In this document: positions 45,410-56,425 of the stretch, piece by piece
Position numbering within the stretch: the first letter of the stretch is position 1
Layout of the letters: every line of letters begins with the position of its first letter
Source: Psococerastis gibbosa
Taxonomy: Eukaryota; Arthropoda; Insecta; Psocodea; Psocidae
Length of the DNA stretch: 64,000 nt
Direction: 5' to 3'
Assembly (NCBI GenBank): GCA_963971405.1
Contig: OZ020490.1
Coordinates: 15,649,464-15,713,463 of the forward strand
The notes under the pieces: model-generated
Told to the model about the DNA's origin: nothing
Seen by the model: only the letters and a program-made list of their open reading frames with translations
Databases searched by the model: none
Made by a program: the position numbers and the translations under genes

Positions 45410-48400
45410 ATGGCTTGTGACGGATACATCACTCTAAAAGTTCTTGAGCTGGTAAGATTTTTTCCATTTTAACTTTATACTAGGAGAGAAGAACAAACGG
45501 GGTGTTTCATAATCAGCACTTAGCAGTGTAGAGAGCTAGGTATATCACTTTCCAGACTAAGTAATTTCCTACAAAAATATAGGTACCCACGGTAGTTCTT
45601 ACCTATACTTCTTTCCATCCTACAGATATATTTGTACAGGGGAATAAATGAGACTGCATGGTCAGCGATCGCATGATGTATAGAGACTCGACCAAATACG
45701 AAGAAGCTACCACTATGCCATCGAATAATAGGTACCTCGGTACCATCAATGTCTTGTTATTTATTTAGTCACTCCACTAATTCAGTAAATTGGCTCTCAC
45801 TAAACCTCATTTCAGTGCGATATACCAGACGGTTAAGCTATGGAACCAGAAAAATAATTATCACAAATTGGAGATACCGTATGTCAATTAAAGCATCGGG
45901 CAGCTCTTCTTTATATATATATGCTTTTTCTATCGAAGATTGGCAAAAAGGGAAGTTGTGATGCTCTTGGCAAACCACTGCCTCAGGATTTTCAACCATG
46001 TTCTTCTTCTGCCGAGAGCCCTCAGTCCTTCTATCTTCCCTTTGATTATTACATGCAACAGGCGATACTTTTTGTTCCTCATCAAATAGCCAAAGTCTGT
46101 TAGTTTCCGTTTCTTAACCGCCAGCAGCACCTCGACATCTGTACCCGCATTCACATCAGGACCTCGAACTCTCTTCTCATCTCTCATCGGGCACCAGGCA
46201 GCATTATTTGGTCAACCTGTCGCTAAATTATTATATTTATTCTTGTAGAACATGATTTTGAGGCTTTTGTAAAGGATTCTGTTAACGGCGCCCATCTGGG
46301 CTTTCAGACAGTCTTATTGTCTTGTCATGACGTTATCAGTCCGCTCATTTCGGTTTCCACGTTATAAGGGCTAATCAGATAGTCTCTACACACCATGCGA
46401 TCGGAGACGCGTCGTAACTCAACACAAGTACTGTTTAAGTTAGGTACTTAGTGAGGCAACTGAAGATGTTATTCGGATATAAATTTATTCATTAAATTAT
46501 TTGGATGCAATTAACATTTTATAAAAAAATATGATGACTTTTTGTTTTAATATTAAAGTATGTTAGTTATAGGGCTATTAAACCCTCTCCTACATTCAAA
46601 TGGTAAGACTCGAGACCACCTGTTTTCCATGCTCTCCGAAGCAAGACCCGAAATCGCACCGCATCCGTGGTCGTCCCACTGGTCTTCTCCCTTGGGGCAC
46701 CTTGTGTAAGGCTTCTCTTGTAGCCCTAATGTCTGGCATTCGTTCCACGTGCCCTAGCCACCTAGATGCGTGCTCTCATGATTTCGGCTAGTATGGTAGG
46801 CCTGGTATATTGCGTAGAACTAATCGTCTCTAAATAGATAAATAAATTCATAAGGACTTTTTTGTTCAATTACTAAGCCAACCTAGCGGAATTAGGACTA
46901 TAAAGCCCTCTCTTACACTCAACTAGGAAGACCCGGGACCGCCTGCTTTACATGCCCTCCGAAGTATGGCCACAAAATGTAGCCAGTGTGGGACTCGAAC
47001 CAACAACCTTTCGGGTGAAAGTCAGAGTCCATACCACTACTCTACATTTCGTGATACGCTACTTTGTCTGTCCCTCCCTCTCTCCCTAATTTTGCACAGG
47101 TCCAAACACCTTTCGGAGTATCTTACACTCCCACATTTCTTCTCGCTCCTCCGAGTAGTCTCAGGGAGTGTGACCTTCATTATCTACGCGCCCAAAATTC
47201 CTTCAACTTTTTTACAACTCCTTATCACATCATTGTCATGTTCCCCTTGTCTTGTCTTCGGCTACAGGCCCCCGGTCCACGGCCTTGGTGCTCATTCATG
47301 TCAGCACGCCAATCAATCATCCGCGCAGACGCCGGTGGTGCGTTTAAACGGTCATTACGAGTTTCCGTCCAGTGATTATGACGTTTCCTGTTGGACTTTG
47401 CCTTGTCTTTGCCCACTCACCTTCTCTCATTGGCCTGCACTCCTGTCACCGGATCCATTTCTAGTGACTAATTATGGTCAATTTGGGACATTGTGCGATT
47501 GTACTGTGGAAGAGGTCGAGGTTTTTTGCTTTCCCGCCTAAAACCTTGTAGACTTATAACGTAAATTAGAACTTATGTACTGTATAAACTCAACATATAC
47601 AATAGTGCGGTAGCTGTCTAATATAAAAAGTGGTACAGTAAGATTTTTTTTTAGAGAAATAAATTGAAAGCTGAGGACGCCCATCAATCCGTGAGATCAT
47701 AACCACCCATTTAAGAAAACTAACTTTATCTAACTATAATTAGTTAAAATAACAAATACAATAGAATTCGGATATGGAACAAAAAAAAAATTCAGTGGCG
47801 TCCTGACAACTTGGATTTAAACCGACCAGTAGCTCGTCGAAGTCGTCCCTAATAAAATTCACAGTCTTCGTAACACCGCGTAAGCACCCATAACGAAAAT
47901 TGTAGGAAGAACTTCTTATTTCCTATATAGATATAAAAAGGCTATATAACTTTTTTGGCTTCTGGATAGTTATCCTTTTTGGTGACGCAAATAGTGGGCA
48001 AACTGTACTAGATGGTTTTGAGCATGTGGGTCCATAAAAACATGCACACACGATTTTTTTTTTATTAACCACATCCAAGTAATTTAAGGAAACAGTCACC
48101 TCTGTATAGGTAATATACCGGTGCTGAGTTACGACAAGTCTCCGATCGCATGTTGTGTAGAGTCTCGCACAAATACGAGCAAGATACCAACTTACAGGCT
48201 CACCTTACTGCTTCTCACTAATTTTAATCTTTAATCGACATGTACCCGTAGAGTTATCACCAGTGACGAATTTTTGTCGTATCGTTCCAGATTATATCCT
48301 TCGCGTGTATAATCTACAAAAGAGTGACCGATCTCGAAGCATCACAACTTTTCTACTTCCTGCAGAACCGTTCCCGAGAATGGGCACTTATCAACAATAT

Positions 48401-51400
48401 TTTCTGGAACGAAAACGGAGCCATCTACGCAGATATGACCTATGGAGGTTATGTGATAATAAGCCTTGGGCTCATCATTGGACAAACTACTGGCGAACTC
48501 AGGCATGCAAAATTTACGGTAAGATATGAGCGGGTGTTATTAAAAAGTAAAAATTAAATTGACTGAGCGCACAAAAGTAACCTGATTTGCCTGAAAGTAC
48601 CTACAAAGGCTATACAGACGTTGCTACTTTTAACAAAGCAGAAGATAGGTCAGCATGTGAAGTGGGGGACGGGTCTATTGTATTTCATGATTTTTACTCT
48701 CAAGACACTCGAGTCAGAAGCTTGCTTATGATCTACACATGCGCCAATAGAAAGACATCTCCATGCTAGTTCTGGAAATTTGAATTCTCTGACTGTAACA
48801 TTTCTTTTTGTTTGAGACCAATCAATCTCAAGAATTTTTTTTTACTTGCCTATATCAGAAGAGTCAAACAAGTAGGGCTGTGACGCCTCGAAATAGCTGT
48901 AGCAAAACAGAAATGCTCGATTTCTGATATGCAGTCAAGCTGGTCAAGTTTTGAATGGGACCACACGAACATGACAATATTTGCATAGGACTACTACACA
49001 GTTCTTGTACTCTAATTAAGTTGCACCTTCATCTTCAAGGCTACGAACAATTCGCAGGGTGACTCATGATAGGCAGCACGTTTACGGTAGGTACACAATA
49101 CGACACGCTACCTCAGTAGACTAGGCCTATCATTTTCAATGCGGCTCAGCTTTTGGGCATAAGTAAAAATAAAAAAAAACAATGGAACGACAACCCATGG
49201 AGGAGGTAGGCCTGAGGACTTTTAGAGGCCGGCCCGTAATCAAGTCTTTATTTCGGGGAGGGCTGCGATCCTAGAGTATGTAGTTCAATGTCGCATGTCT
49301 GGAAAATTTAATTCTATCTATGGAAAAGTCAAAAACTGCTGCAGCCTTCTAGCCCCCCTACTCTCCCCGCCCCTGGTTACGGGCCTGGGTAGAGGTACTC
49401 TTTTTGGACCACTGCTCTATTTCAGATGCCATCAGAAAGGAGGTTGCCGGAATTCCATTTTTTTTTTTTTTTTTTTAATCGGGTGTTGAGGTCTACGGGT
49501 GAGGGCGGCTTATGAGGAAGTTTGGCTCGTGTCCTGCAGCGCACTTCGATATATTTTATAGCCTTTTATAGTTACACTTGTCTCCTGGCTCCACTCAAAT
49601 TCAAAATACATCATTCGAAGTGAAAGATATCTGCTCTCTCAAAATAAGCCATCTTACAAATCCTCCCCATAATGGTAGGCCCGAACAACGCCCGAACGGT
49701 ATAGTACTGTCTTCCTCTTCCAGGAGAACTTCTTGCTGATCATGGGAGCCCTCATGTACTTCGGTGCAGCAGGATTAGAGCTTGCGGCCATAGACTCCGT
49801 GCCACCTGGACTTGTCGACAACGCCGCCATATTAGGAGTGGTGTCCTTGGTGGGAGGTCTTATATTTATTATCGATGTCCTTCTCGCAGGAAAACGCCGA
49901 AAAATCCCGCCCAAAACAATAGGAGCACTCGGATACGAAAAACAAACACAAACCGAGGGAGGCTGGAAAGCTGAAAACATGATGACAAACGGCGTCACAG
50001 TAACGGATAATGGAATAAAAAAAGTTCCAACCAATGGAGTTAAAATTCTGCCAACTTCACCACACATGGAACAACCTACAGCTCCTGCTGGATATCCCAC
50101 AATCCCAGTTTTAAACTCGAATAATGAATTTGTAGGTACGATTACACCCCCGTTGTATACGCCACAGGAGTTAAAGAGTCCACGAGTGAGAATAAAGTCT
50201 ACAGAAAGTTTCTTAAGGTCAGAAAAGGGGGAAATGCCTGTGATAAGAAGAACGCCTTCACCAGATGAAATTGTTGTTCCACAGGGCTATGTATTGGTGC
50301 CAGCTAAAACCATAGAACATGCCGAAACGCCAACTCCTCCTGGTTATGCATCGATCGATCCCAAATTAGCGATGATAGCACCACGAAAGTTACAATCCCC
50401 CACAGTTACGACTACTATTAAGACGCCGCAAGGTTATTATTATAGTACGGAATCAAGGGATCCATCTCCGACAGAACACGATATCCCTGACCCACATCAG
50501 TTCCACTCCCAGAAACCTTGGCCCTTGGGTCCTAAGCCAAGAAGCTACGACGAAAACGATTCACCTTTCCGCAGAAATAGTCCTTTCCGATCGTCAAAGC
50601 AAAACATTTCGGAGTCACGTGGAAGGTTTGATAATAATGAACTGAGTCTGCCTGCTGATGTACAACATGGTAGCCTTGACGGGCATAAAATCGAAGAGGA
50701 ACTGAGAAAGATACGGAACATTACAAAATCAGATGCTGATCTGACTGCTGAAATCGCGAAGGAGAATCAGGCGTTGAAACATATTTTGCGCAAAGAGAAA
50801 GAGGAAAAGTTAAAGCTGAAAAATGAGCTGCAGAAAAATGAACTGGAGGAAAGGAAGCGTCTAGAAGATCGTGTTAATGAATTAGAGGAATACCAGTCGA
50901 TGCTTGAAAAGGAGCTCAAAATTGAAGAAAGAAAGAAGTTGGAGAAAAAGATACGGGAGCTGGAGGAAGAGAAAGACAGGAGAATGTCTGAAAAAGAAGT
51001 CCAATACTTTGGTGTTCACGATATGCAAAAGAGTAAAAAAGAAAGCAGTCCTGTGATTCACCCAAAAGTATCAGATATTGAAGAGTATTTTAGGGAGTCA
51101 ACCGAAGCAACAAAAGGTGTTAAGGAAGTGAACAGCAAGCTTAAGGAAAAGAATGCGGAGAAACGCAAAGACGACGAGGAGTTGAGAAAGATTATAGAAG
51201 AAGGATTTCACTTTTTAGACGAAGATGAACGGAGGAAACGTTCGGGAAAGCTCATGAGAGACTTGGAAGAACGCAGAAGTGTTTACGATAAGCGAAAGGA
51301 GATGGATAAAGTTGTCGAGCGCAAAGACGATTGGAGGGATGATGATATACCCTCCAGAGGCGATACTCCGGGAAGTGCTTCATATAAATCTGAAGCGCAG

Positions 51401-51802
51401 CTTTGGCTAGGGGGGAAAGAGGTTACAAGTGCGCCTATTAGTCCTAAAGACCCCGGGTTTGTTCGACATACAGCCCACAACTGGCCTGAGTCGACTTCAG
51501 CATCGCCAATAAATCGATTCCGGTTTTCAGCCAAACACGCTAACCAGTCCATGAAAATAGAGTCGTCAACTTCGCCGTCCCCAGACTATCCAGAGAAGAA
51601 TTCAAGTGGGGACGAGCCTGACGACAGGGCGCATGGGAAAAGAAGGGGTTTACTTTTGAGGAAGGTTGATTTTCCAGACGATCCAGTAACTGTTGAAGTT
51701 CAGAGGCCGGCTACAGTAGCTGGGAATACCAATAGTTGGAGAAGATGGTTGCAGCCAAATGTTAAGACGAAATTGCACGCGAGCAGATCGACACCGCAAT
51801 AA
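45410..51802 (+). CDS. Four-transmembrane (MARVEL/snakeskin-like layout) protein with long coiled-coil tail, three exons
   Basis: Exons 45410-45451, 48291-48518 and 49724-51802; introns GT-AG, all phase 0; 782 residues. Hydrophobic helices at about residues 10-24, 65-80, 93-113 and 124-146, with the first extracellular loop (WNENGAIYADMTYGGY) between helices 1 and 2. Helix order and loop sizes recall MARVEL-type four-helix proteins such as insect septate-junction snakeskin, but I do not claim that identity. The 630-residue cytoplasmic tail first has four spaced P-x-GY motifs (PAGYPTIP, PQGYVLVP, PPGYASID, PQGYYYST). It then has a strong charged coiled coil (about 410-520), a second Lys/Glu-rich helix (about 545-620) and a Ser/Pro end. 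This suggests a membrane protein that scaffolds or tethers partners. The first coding exon encodes only 14 residues (MACDGYITLKVLEL). The coiled coil could be misread as unrelated if exons 1-2 were missed. Confidence 0.82.
45930..46187 (-). pseudogene. Non-LTR retrotransposon C-terminal fragment
   Basis: KKRKLTDFGYLMRNKKYRLL and IIKGKIEGLRALGRRRTWLK followed by LRQWF form the well-known post-RT tail of RTE/Jockey-type elements. Antisense in intron 1 of the membrane protein gene. Confidence 0.75.
46383..46525 (+). repeat. SINE-like S2
   Basis: ACACCATGCGATCGGAGACG and CTCAACACAAGT, then the ATTCATTAAATTATTTGG tail. Confidence 0.55.
46855..47050 (-). repeat. tRNA-derived SINE, family S1
   Basis: ACTAAGCCAACCTAGCGGAA to GGGACTCGAACCAACAACC and ACCACTACTC. 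The 191-codon ORF at 46966-47541 reads through it and is not a gene. Confidence 0.75.
48112..48200 (-). repeat. SINE-like S2 fragment
   Basis: GCTGAGTTACGACAAGTCTCCGATCGCATG in intron 1, about 90 bp before exon 2 of the membrane protein gene. Confidence 0.55.
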
Positions 51803-52400
51803 AGGAACGGTCCAGCCATATATTTAGCGTAAGCACTTATACTAAGTTGCAATAAGGGATCGGAAGGTATGAGCAGATGATAGGCGGAAGTCAATATAAT
51901 ATTTTTTTACTCATGCCTGTACACGATGCCATTCTAATAAGAGATTATACAGGCTGCCGTTCTATTTTCTGTAAGGATATTTTTAGTGAAAATCTTAAAC
52001 CCGGTTCCACCATCGATTGTAAAGTATATGTAAGGAAGATTGGACAGCACCGCCAATGCATATGACGGTGCAATGGTGCATTTCATGCCCTTCCTTACCG
52101 AGACTTTTCAAGCGTTGATGGATTCCCCCCATAGTAGAGTAACCGTCTATTAATTAATTAGATTGTAAGTAAGAGACTATTTTTTATCGCATTTTATGTT
52201 TCCGTGCATATTAAAGGCTAGTATAAACTGCCTACTGTTAATGGCTTATCATTTAATATTTAAGATTATAAAAGATTAATTATAAGAAACCTATAAATTT
52301 AAATTAAAAAAGTACGGTAGGTACCGTACTGTATTGTTCAGTTCTACTAAAACCTAATCATTCACCCATAATGTAACCTGCGACAGACTTCGAATGCAGT
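51803..52400. other. 3' flank of the membrane protein gene
   Basis: No further ORF. Probably 3' UTR then spacer. Confidence 0.45.
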
Positions 52401-52406
52401 GTCTGA

Positions 52407-52530
52407 ATACATAATATGTTTAGTGTAGTGGTAAAGGATTCTCCTAAAAGATTGTTAGCTCAAATCCCACACTTTCCTAATTTTTGGCCATACTTAGGAG
52501 AATATGTAAAGCAGGCGGTCCCTAGCCACG
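52407..52530 (+). repeat. tRNA-derived SINE, family S1, diverged
   Basis: TAGTGTAGTGGTAAAGG and AGCTCAAATCCCAC keep the boxes, and AATATGTAAAGCAGGCGGTCCC keeps the body. Confidence 0.6.
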
Positions 52531-52837
52531 CGTAACCACTGAGCACTGCAGCAAAGTCAATTTACGTGTCTAATGCAGAACCGCTATTGAAGCCACTAAG
52601 GTTCTTATCGCATACTAGAGGTGTAGCCAGAAATATTATTCGAGGGGGGGGGGGGGGGTCGATTTTAAACTACTCACTACCCCTACATCAAACATAACAA
52701 TAACATTTGTAATTTTTCATGGTGAGGCACCAACTGAATGAGACCTTTCGTGCGCGAAATTTTTGTACGGCATTTTGAACTAACGGCAGAATTCTTGAGT
52801 TTTCTGGCCAGACAAAGAAAACTTAATCGCGTAGGGT

Positions 52838-52990
52838 ACAAACAATTTAATGAATGTATCCGATTGACCTCTTCAGTCGCCTCGGTAGATTAGAAGCCTA
52901 CCCGTGTTGAGTAACGACACGTCTTCGATCGCATGGCGTGTAAGGACTCGCACAAGTAAAACCACGCTACTACTTGCTACGCCAGTTGTG
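52838..52990 (-). repeat. SINE-like S2
   Basis: ACAATTTAATGAATGTATCCG, CTCTTCAGTCGCC and GTTGAGTAACGACACGTC, nearly full length. Confidence 0.6.
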
Positions 52991-53526
52991 CTTACCCCTG
53001 ACGTAGTCTTGTTAAAATTCACCTTCAATGGATTCCAAGCCCTTGAAGAAGTGCCTAATACAGTAAACATTGCGAAATTTCATTTGATTTAAATTATTAT
53101 AAAATTCAGTGTCAGAGTTAGTAGGAATCCCCTTCTCACGACATTCGTCCTGTTGAATGGTGAGATTTTCCCCGCATTGTGTTCCATACTGGACAAATTG
53201 CTCAACGCCATCCGGTAGAGGACATTGGTTACCTCTTCCACTTCCCCAGTTTACTTAATACTTCATGTTAAAGTAGCCTCGGCCTCTATATCTACTCTGA
53301 TACCTTGTCTAACCTTGAGCTATTGTCCAAGAGGGCAGCTTCTAACTTTTCCACCGCGGCTGGAGCTCTTCGCATCATTTTACAAATAGCGCTCCATGGC
53401 CTAAGCTAAGCACATACAACCGTTGCTAGTTATGCAAGGTGGCACCCAGAAATTTTGCGAGGGCCCCCCATATGAAATGTAGTAAAATTACAGCCTATTT
53501 TTTTTAAAAAGGTTTAAAAAAGGTTA

Positions 53527-53690
53527 ATCGCATACAAACAATTTAATGAATGCATCCATTGACCTCTTCAGTCGTCTCTATAGGTTAGTACCTGTGTTGA
53601 GTTAAGACACGTCTCCGATTGCATAGCGTTTAGAGGCTCACACAAGTACAAGCACGCTACCACCTCGCCATCGAAGTCAATAGGCTTGCT
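53527..53690 (-). repeat. SINE-like S2
   Basis: Best-kept minus-strand S2 copy, from AATCGCATACAAACAATTTA to CTACCACCTCGCCATCGAAG. It abuts the nested MITE that starts at 53693. Confidence 0.65.
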
Positions 53691-53692
53691 TA

Positions 53693-54086
53693 GGCGCGGT
53701 TTCCACCGACCTGCAAGTGCAAAATACACATACGGTGACGTGGTAGCAGATATCATTAATAAAGGCGGGGTTTCCACCGACCTCTCATTGCAGAATGCAA
53801 ATGACATAGACGGAAATTTTTGTTTTACTCTATACCATAGTTAAAATTGATCAATGATCATAGAGTTAATCACAAACAAACAAACTAAAATTAGAAAATG
53901 GCGTCATGGGATATGTTAAGTACAAACATTTTAATAGATTAATATAAAAAGAAAAACTCAAATTTCCGTCAATGTCATTTGCATTCTGCAATGAGAGGTC
54001 GGTGGAAAACCCGCCTTTATTAATGATATCTGCTACCACGTCACCGTATGTGTATTTTGCACTTGCAGGTTGGTGGAAACCGCGCC
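53693..54086. mobile_element. Nested palindromic MITE B (outer 53693-54086, inner 53764-54015)
   Basis: Outer ends GGCGCGGTTTCCACCGACC and GGTTGGTGGAAACCGCGCC with TTA on both sides. Inner ends GGCGGGGTTTCCACCGACC and GGTCGGTGGAAAACCCGCC. The sequence around the inner element is itself palindromic (ATATCATTAATAAA and TTTATTAATGATAT). The inner element shares its interior with composite C at 56113-56354, in reverse. Confidence 0.85.
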
Positions 54087-54244
54087 TTATACTACCACCG
54101 AGCTGTTTGCACCCGGCTTCACCCCCGGGGAAAAATAGCTGTGGAGGTGGCTCCGGAGATAGTCATGTCCTGTGGCCATTTGGAACGCTGCCACAGCGAC
54201 GTCCCGGCGCAAGTTGCTGCGGCTGGTATGCCACTACACACTAA

Positions 54245-54385
54245 GGCGGGGTTTCCATATACGTCAATCGTCAATGAGAAATATGGTTTTGACGTGGTAG
54301 CAGAATTTTTAGTATGTCTTTAATGTCTGCTAAACCTTCAATTTCATATTTCTCATTGACGATTGACGTATGTGGAAACTCCGCC
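54245..54385. mobile_element. Palindromic MITE, GTGGTAGCAGAC group
   Basis: GGCGGGGTTTCCATATACG and CGTATGTGGAAACTCCGCC; close relative of 33399-33539 (ATCGTCAATGAGAAATATGG). Flanks TAA and TTA (fits a TA duplication if one more base pair is included in the ends). Confidence 0.85.
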
Positions 54386-54442
54386 TTACTCACTCATCTC
54401 ACACCGCCGACAATATACCAACACATCAAAACAACTCGGTGG

Positions 54443-54622
54443 CAAAGGCGGATCCAGCAAAACATTTAGGGGGACACAAGTTGTGTGTGTAGATGTGCAA
54501 CCTATACCCCCACCCTTCTGAGAAATAGTTTTTGTAAAAAATATTTTTACTGTGTTACGAATTTACTAATTTAGGGGGGGGGGTCATGACCCCCCGTGAC
54601 CTCCTCAGTGGATCCGCCATTG
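54443..54622. mobile_element. hAT-like MITE with perfect 8-bp duplication
   Basis: CAAAGGCGGATCCA and TGGATCCGCCATTG, flanked by CTCGGTGG on both sides (54435-54442 and 54623-54630). A G run (54564-54573) and GGTCATGACC lie inside. 180 bp, non-coding. Confidence 0.85.
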
Positions 54623-55022
54623 CTCGGTGGGCGTGTAAACAAGCCCAAGCTTGTAGTCGCCCTTAAAATAATCATTTTAAAAAACCTATACGGATTACGC
54701 AAATCTTGCGTAGGTGCCCCTTTCCGATAGGAAATAGTTACCATATGTCGTGAAACAATGGCACATGTATACGGTGACAATGTTATGTCTACCAAAAAGC
54801 CTTGAATGAATTAGGTTAAACCGGTAAGTGCTGCTTCACTGACTTCACGTTTACTTCCAACTTGCAATAATTCACGAGAAATGAATACTAAATATTGAAG
54901 ATGGGTTGGGCTGGGCTAGGCCTAGATGTTTTATGCAAGGTCGAGATGTGATGGACAACTGCCTTGAAAATAATACGCCGAACAATAATTGAAGGGTTTG
55001 GCGGGAGAAGGCGGTTAGTCAG

Positions 55023-55045
55023 TTTTTTTTTTTTTTTTTTTTTTT
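55023..55045 (+). repeat. Poly-T tract, 23 bases
   Basis: Uninterrupted T run followed by G and nine more T. It could be the A tail of a minus-strand retro-insertion; no body is recognisable. Confidence 0.7.
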
Positions 55046-55216
55046 GTTTTTTTTTAACCACCTGATTTCATCATGGAAGATGTTATGCACATAGGCTAAT
55101 TGTAGAAGTTGGGGGGATAATAAAGTATTATGAGAAAGAGTCGGATGAATCTTTAGTCTATGGTGGCCTATATACAATATAATGGTTTCATCATAATTAT
55201 TTTTAAATATGTAACT

Positions 55217-55586
55217 TAAGAGTGCAACCCGAAATTTATTACTTTTTATTTTTTATTTAATTAACTAAGCATGTTATTAAAGATTTGGTTCATCAAAGTT
55301 GTAGAAGACTACTTCATGCATCATATAATAAGGTATTTTTAGTTTTCGAAATTGTAGTTTTTTTATAAAATCGCTTTTACGTGAAAAGTTATTGTTAATA
55401 AAATATCTGCATGTTTATGAAAAAACTACAATTTCGAAAATTAAAAATTTCTTATAATATGATGCATGAAGTAGTCTTCTACAACTTTAATGAGCCAAAT
55501 CTTTAATAACATGCTTAGTTAATTAAATAAAAAATAAAAAGGAATAAATTTCGGGTTGCCAATTTCCTACGGGCTGTACACTCTTA
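55217..55586. mobile_element. Foldback MITE, GTACAGCCCGTAGG family
   Basis: Two arms of about 150 bp pair almost fully: AACTAAGCATGTTATTAAAG, TGTAGAAGACTACTTCATGC and AAATTGTAGTTTTTT each appear with their complement. The right end has CCTACGGGCTGTACACTCTTA; the left end is partly deleted (TAAGAGTG-CAACCCGAAA). Confidence 0.85.
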
Positions 55587-55795
55587 ACACCTTCTTCCAC
55601 CTTTAATTATTACCGTCCCGTCTAAAGCCACATCCATACATTGAAATAGTAAGTTTTCGGCCTAGTGATCAGGGCTTCCAATGTTGAATTTTTAATTAAT
55701 ATGAGATAATGTATTCATTAATTTTGTTTTGTGAGGGGTTCATTAGAAACTTCTTGGAACTAAGGCTTGGAAAATAGCTTGGAGAGATCCGGTAA

Positions 55796-55946
55796 GGCGC
55801 CCATTCCGCATACGTCAATCGTCAATGAAAAATTGAAAAATGACGTAAATTGACGTGGTAGCAGAATTTTTAGTATGTCTTTAATGTCTGCTAAAACGTC
55901 ATTTTTCAATTTTTCATTGACGATTGACGTATGTGGAATGGGCGCC
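55796..55946. mobile_element. Palindromic MITE, GTGGTAGCAGA group, GGCGCCC ends
   Basis: GGCGCCCATTCCGCATACG and CGTATGTGGAATGGGCGCC. The GCGCCC variant is present in both ends, unlike the GGCGGGG of other copies. Flanks TAA and TTA. Confidence 0.85.
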
Positions 55947-56042
55947 TTAGGAATACTGCAAGGCACCATCATGCAATGGTAGATGACCTAACTGGTATAC
56001 TGTACGTCGTTGATGTCAATCCACACCGGCTGCACGCGATAA

Positions 56043-56425
56043 GGTGCCGTTCCACCGAACGGCTAGTGCTATTTACAAAAACGGTGACGTGGTAGCAGAC
56101 ATTTAAGACTTAGGTGGCGTTTCCACCGACCTCGCATTGCAGAATGCAAATGACATTGACGGAAATTTCAATTTTTCTTTTTATAGAAATCTATTCAAAT
56201 GTTTGTACTTAACATATCCCATGACGCCATTTCTTAATTTTAGTTTGTTTGTTTGGGATTTTACTGTATGATCATTTATCAATTTTAACTATGGCAGAGA
56301 GGAAAATAAACATTTCTGTCAATTCTGCAATGCGAGGTCGGTGGAAACGCCACCTAAGTCTTGAACGTCTGCTACCACGTCACTGTTTTTGTAAATAGCC
56401 CTAGCCGGTTGGTAGAATGGGCGCC
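56043..56425. mobile_element. Nested palindromic MITE C (outer 56043-56425, inner 56113-56354)
   Basis: Outer ends GGTGCCGTTCCACCGAACG and GGTTGGTAGAATGGGCGCC, TAA on both sides. Inner ends GGTGGCGTTTCCACCGACC and GGTCGGTGGAAACGCCACC, perfect over 19 bp. The inner flanks AGACTTA and TAAGTCT are complementary, not directly repeated. Confidence 0.85.

Noticed and set aside
46966..47541. 191-codon ORF
   Set aside because: It begins inside an S1 SINE and continues as Ser/Pro/Leu-rich translation without domain or splice support.
45410..48518. Naming the membrane protein as snakeskin (Ssk)
   Set aside because: Only the helix layout is similar. Ssk is about 160 residues with no long tail, so the name is not justified.
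49654..50100. 148-codon minus-strand ORF
   Set aside because: Antisense shadow of exon 3 of the membrane protein gene.
53693..56425. CRISPR-like array of palindromes
   Set aside because: The units differ in length and arms, spacers are not uniform and the context is eukaryotic; these are MITEs.
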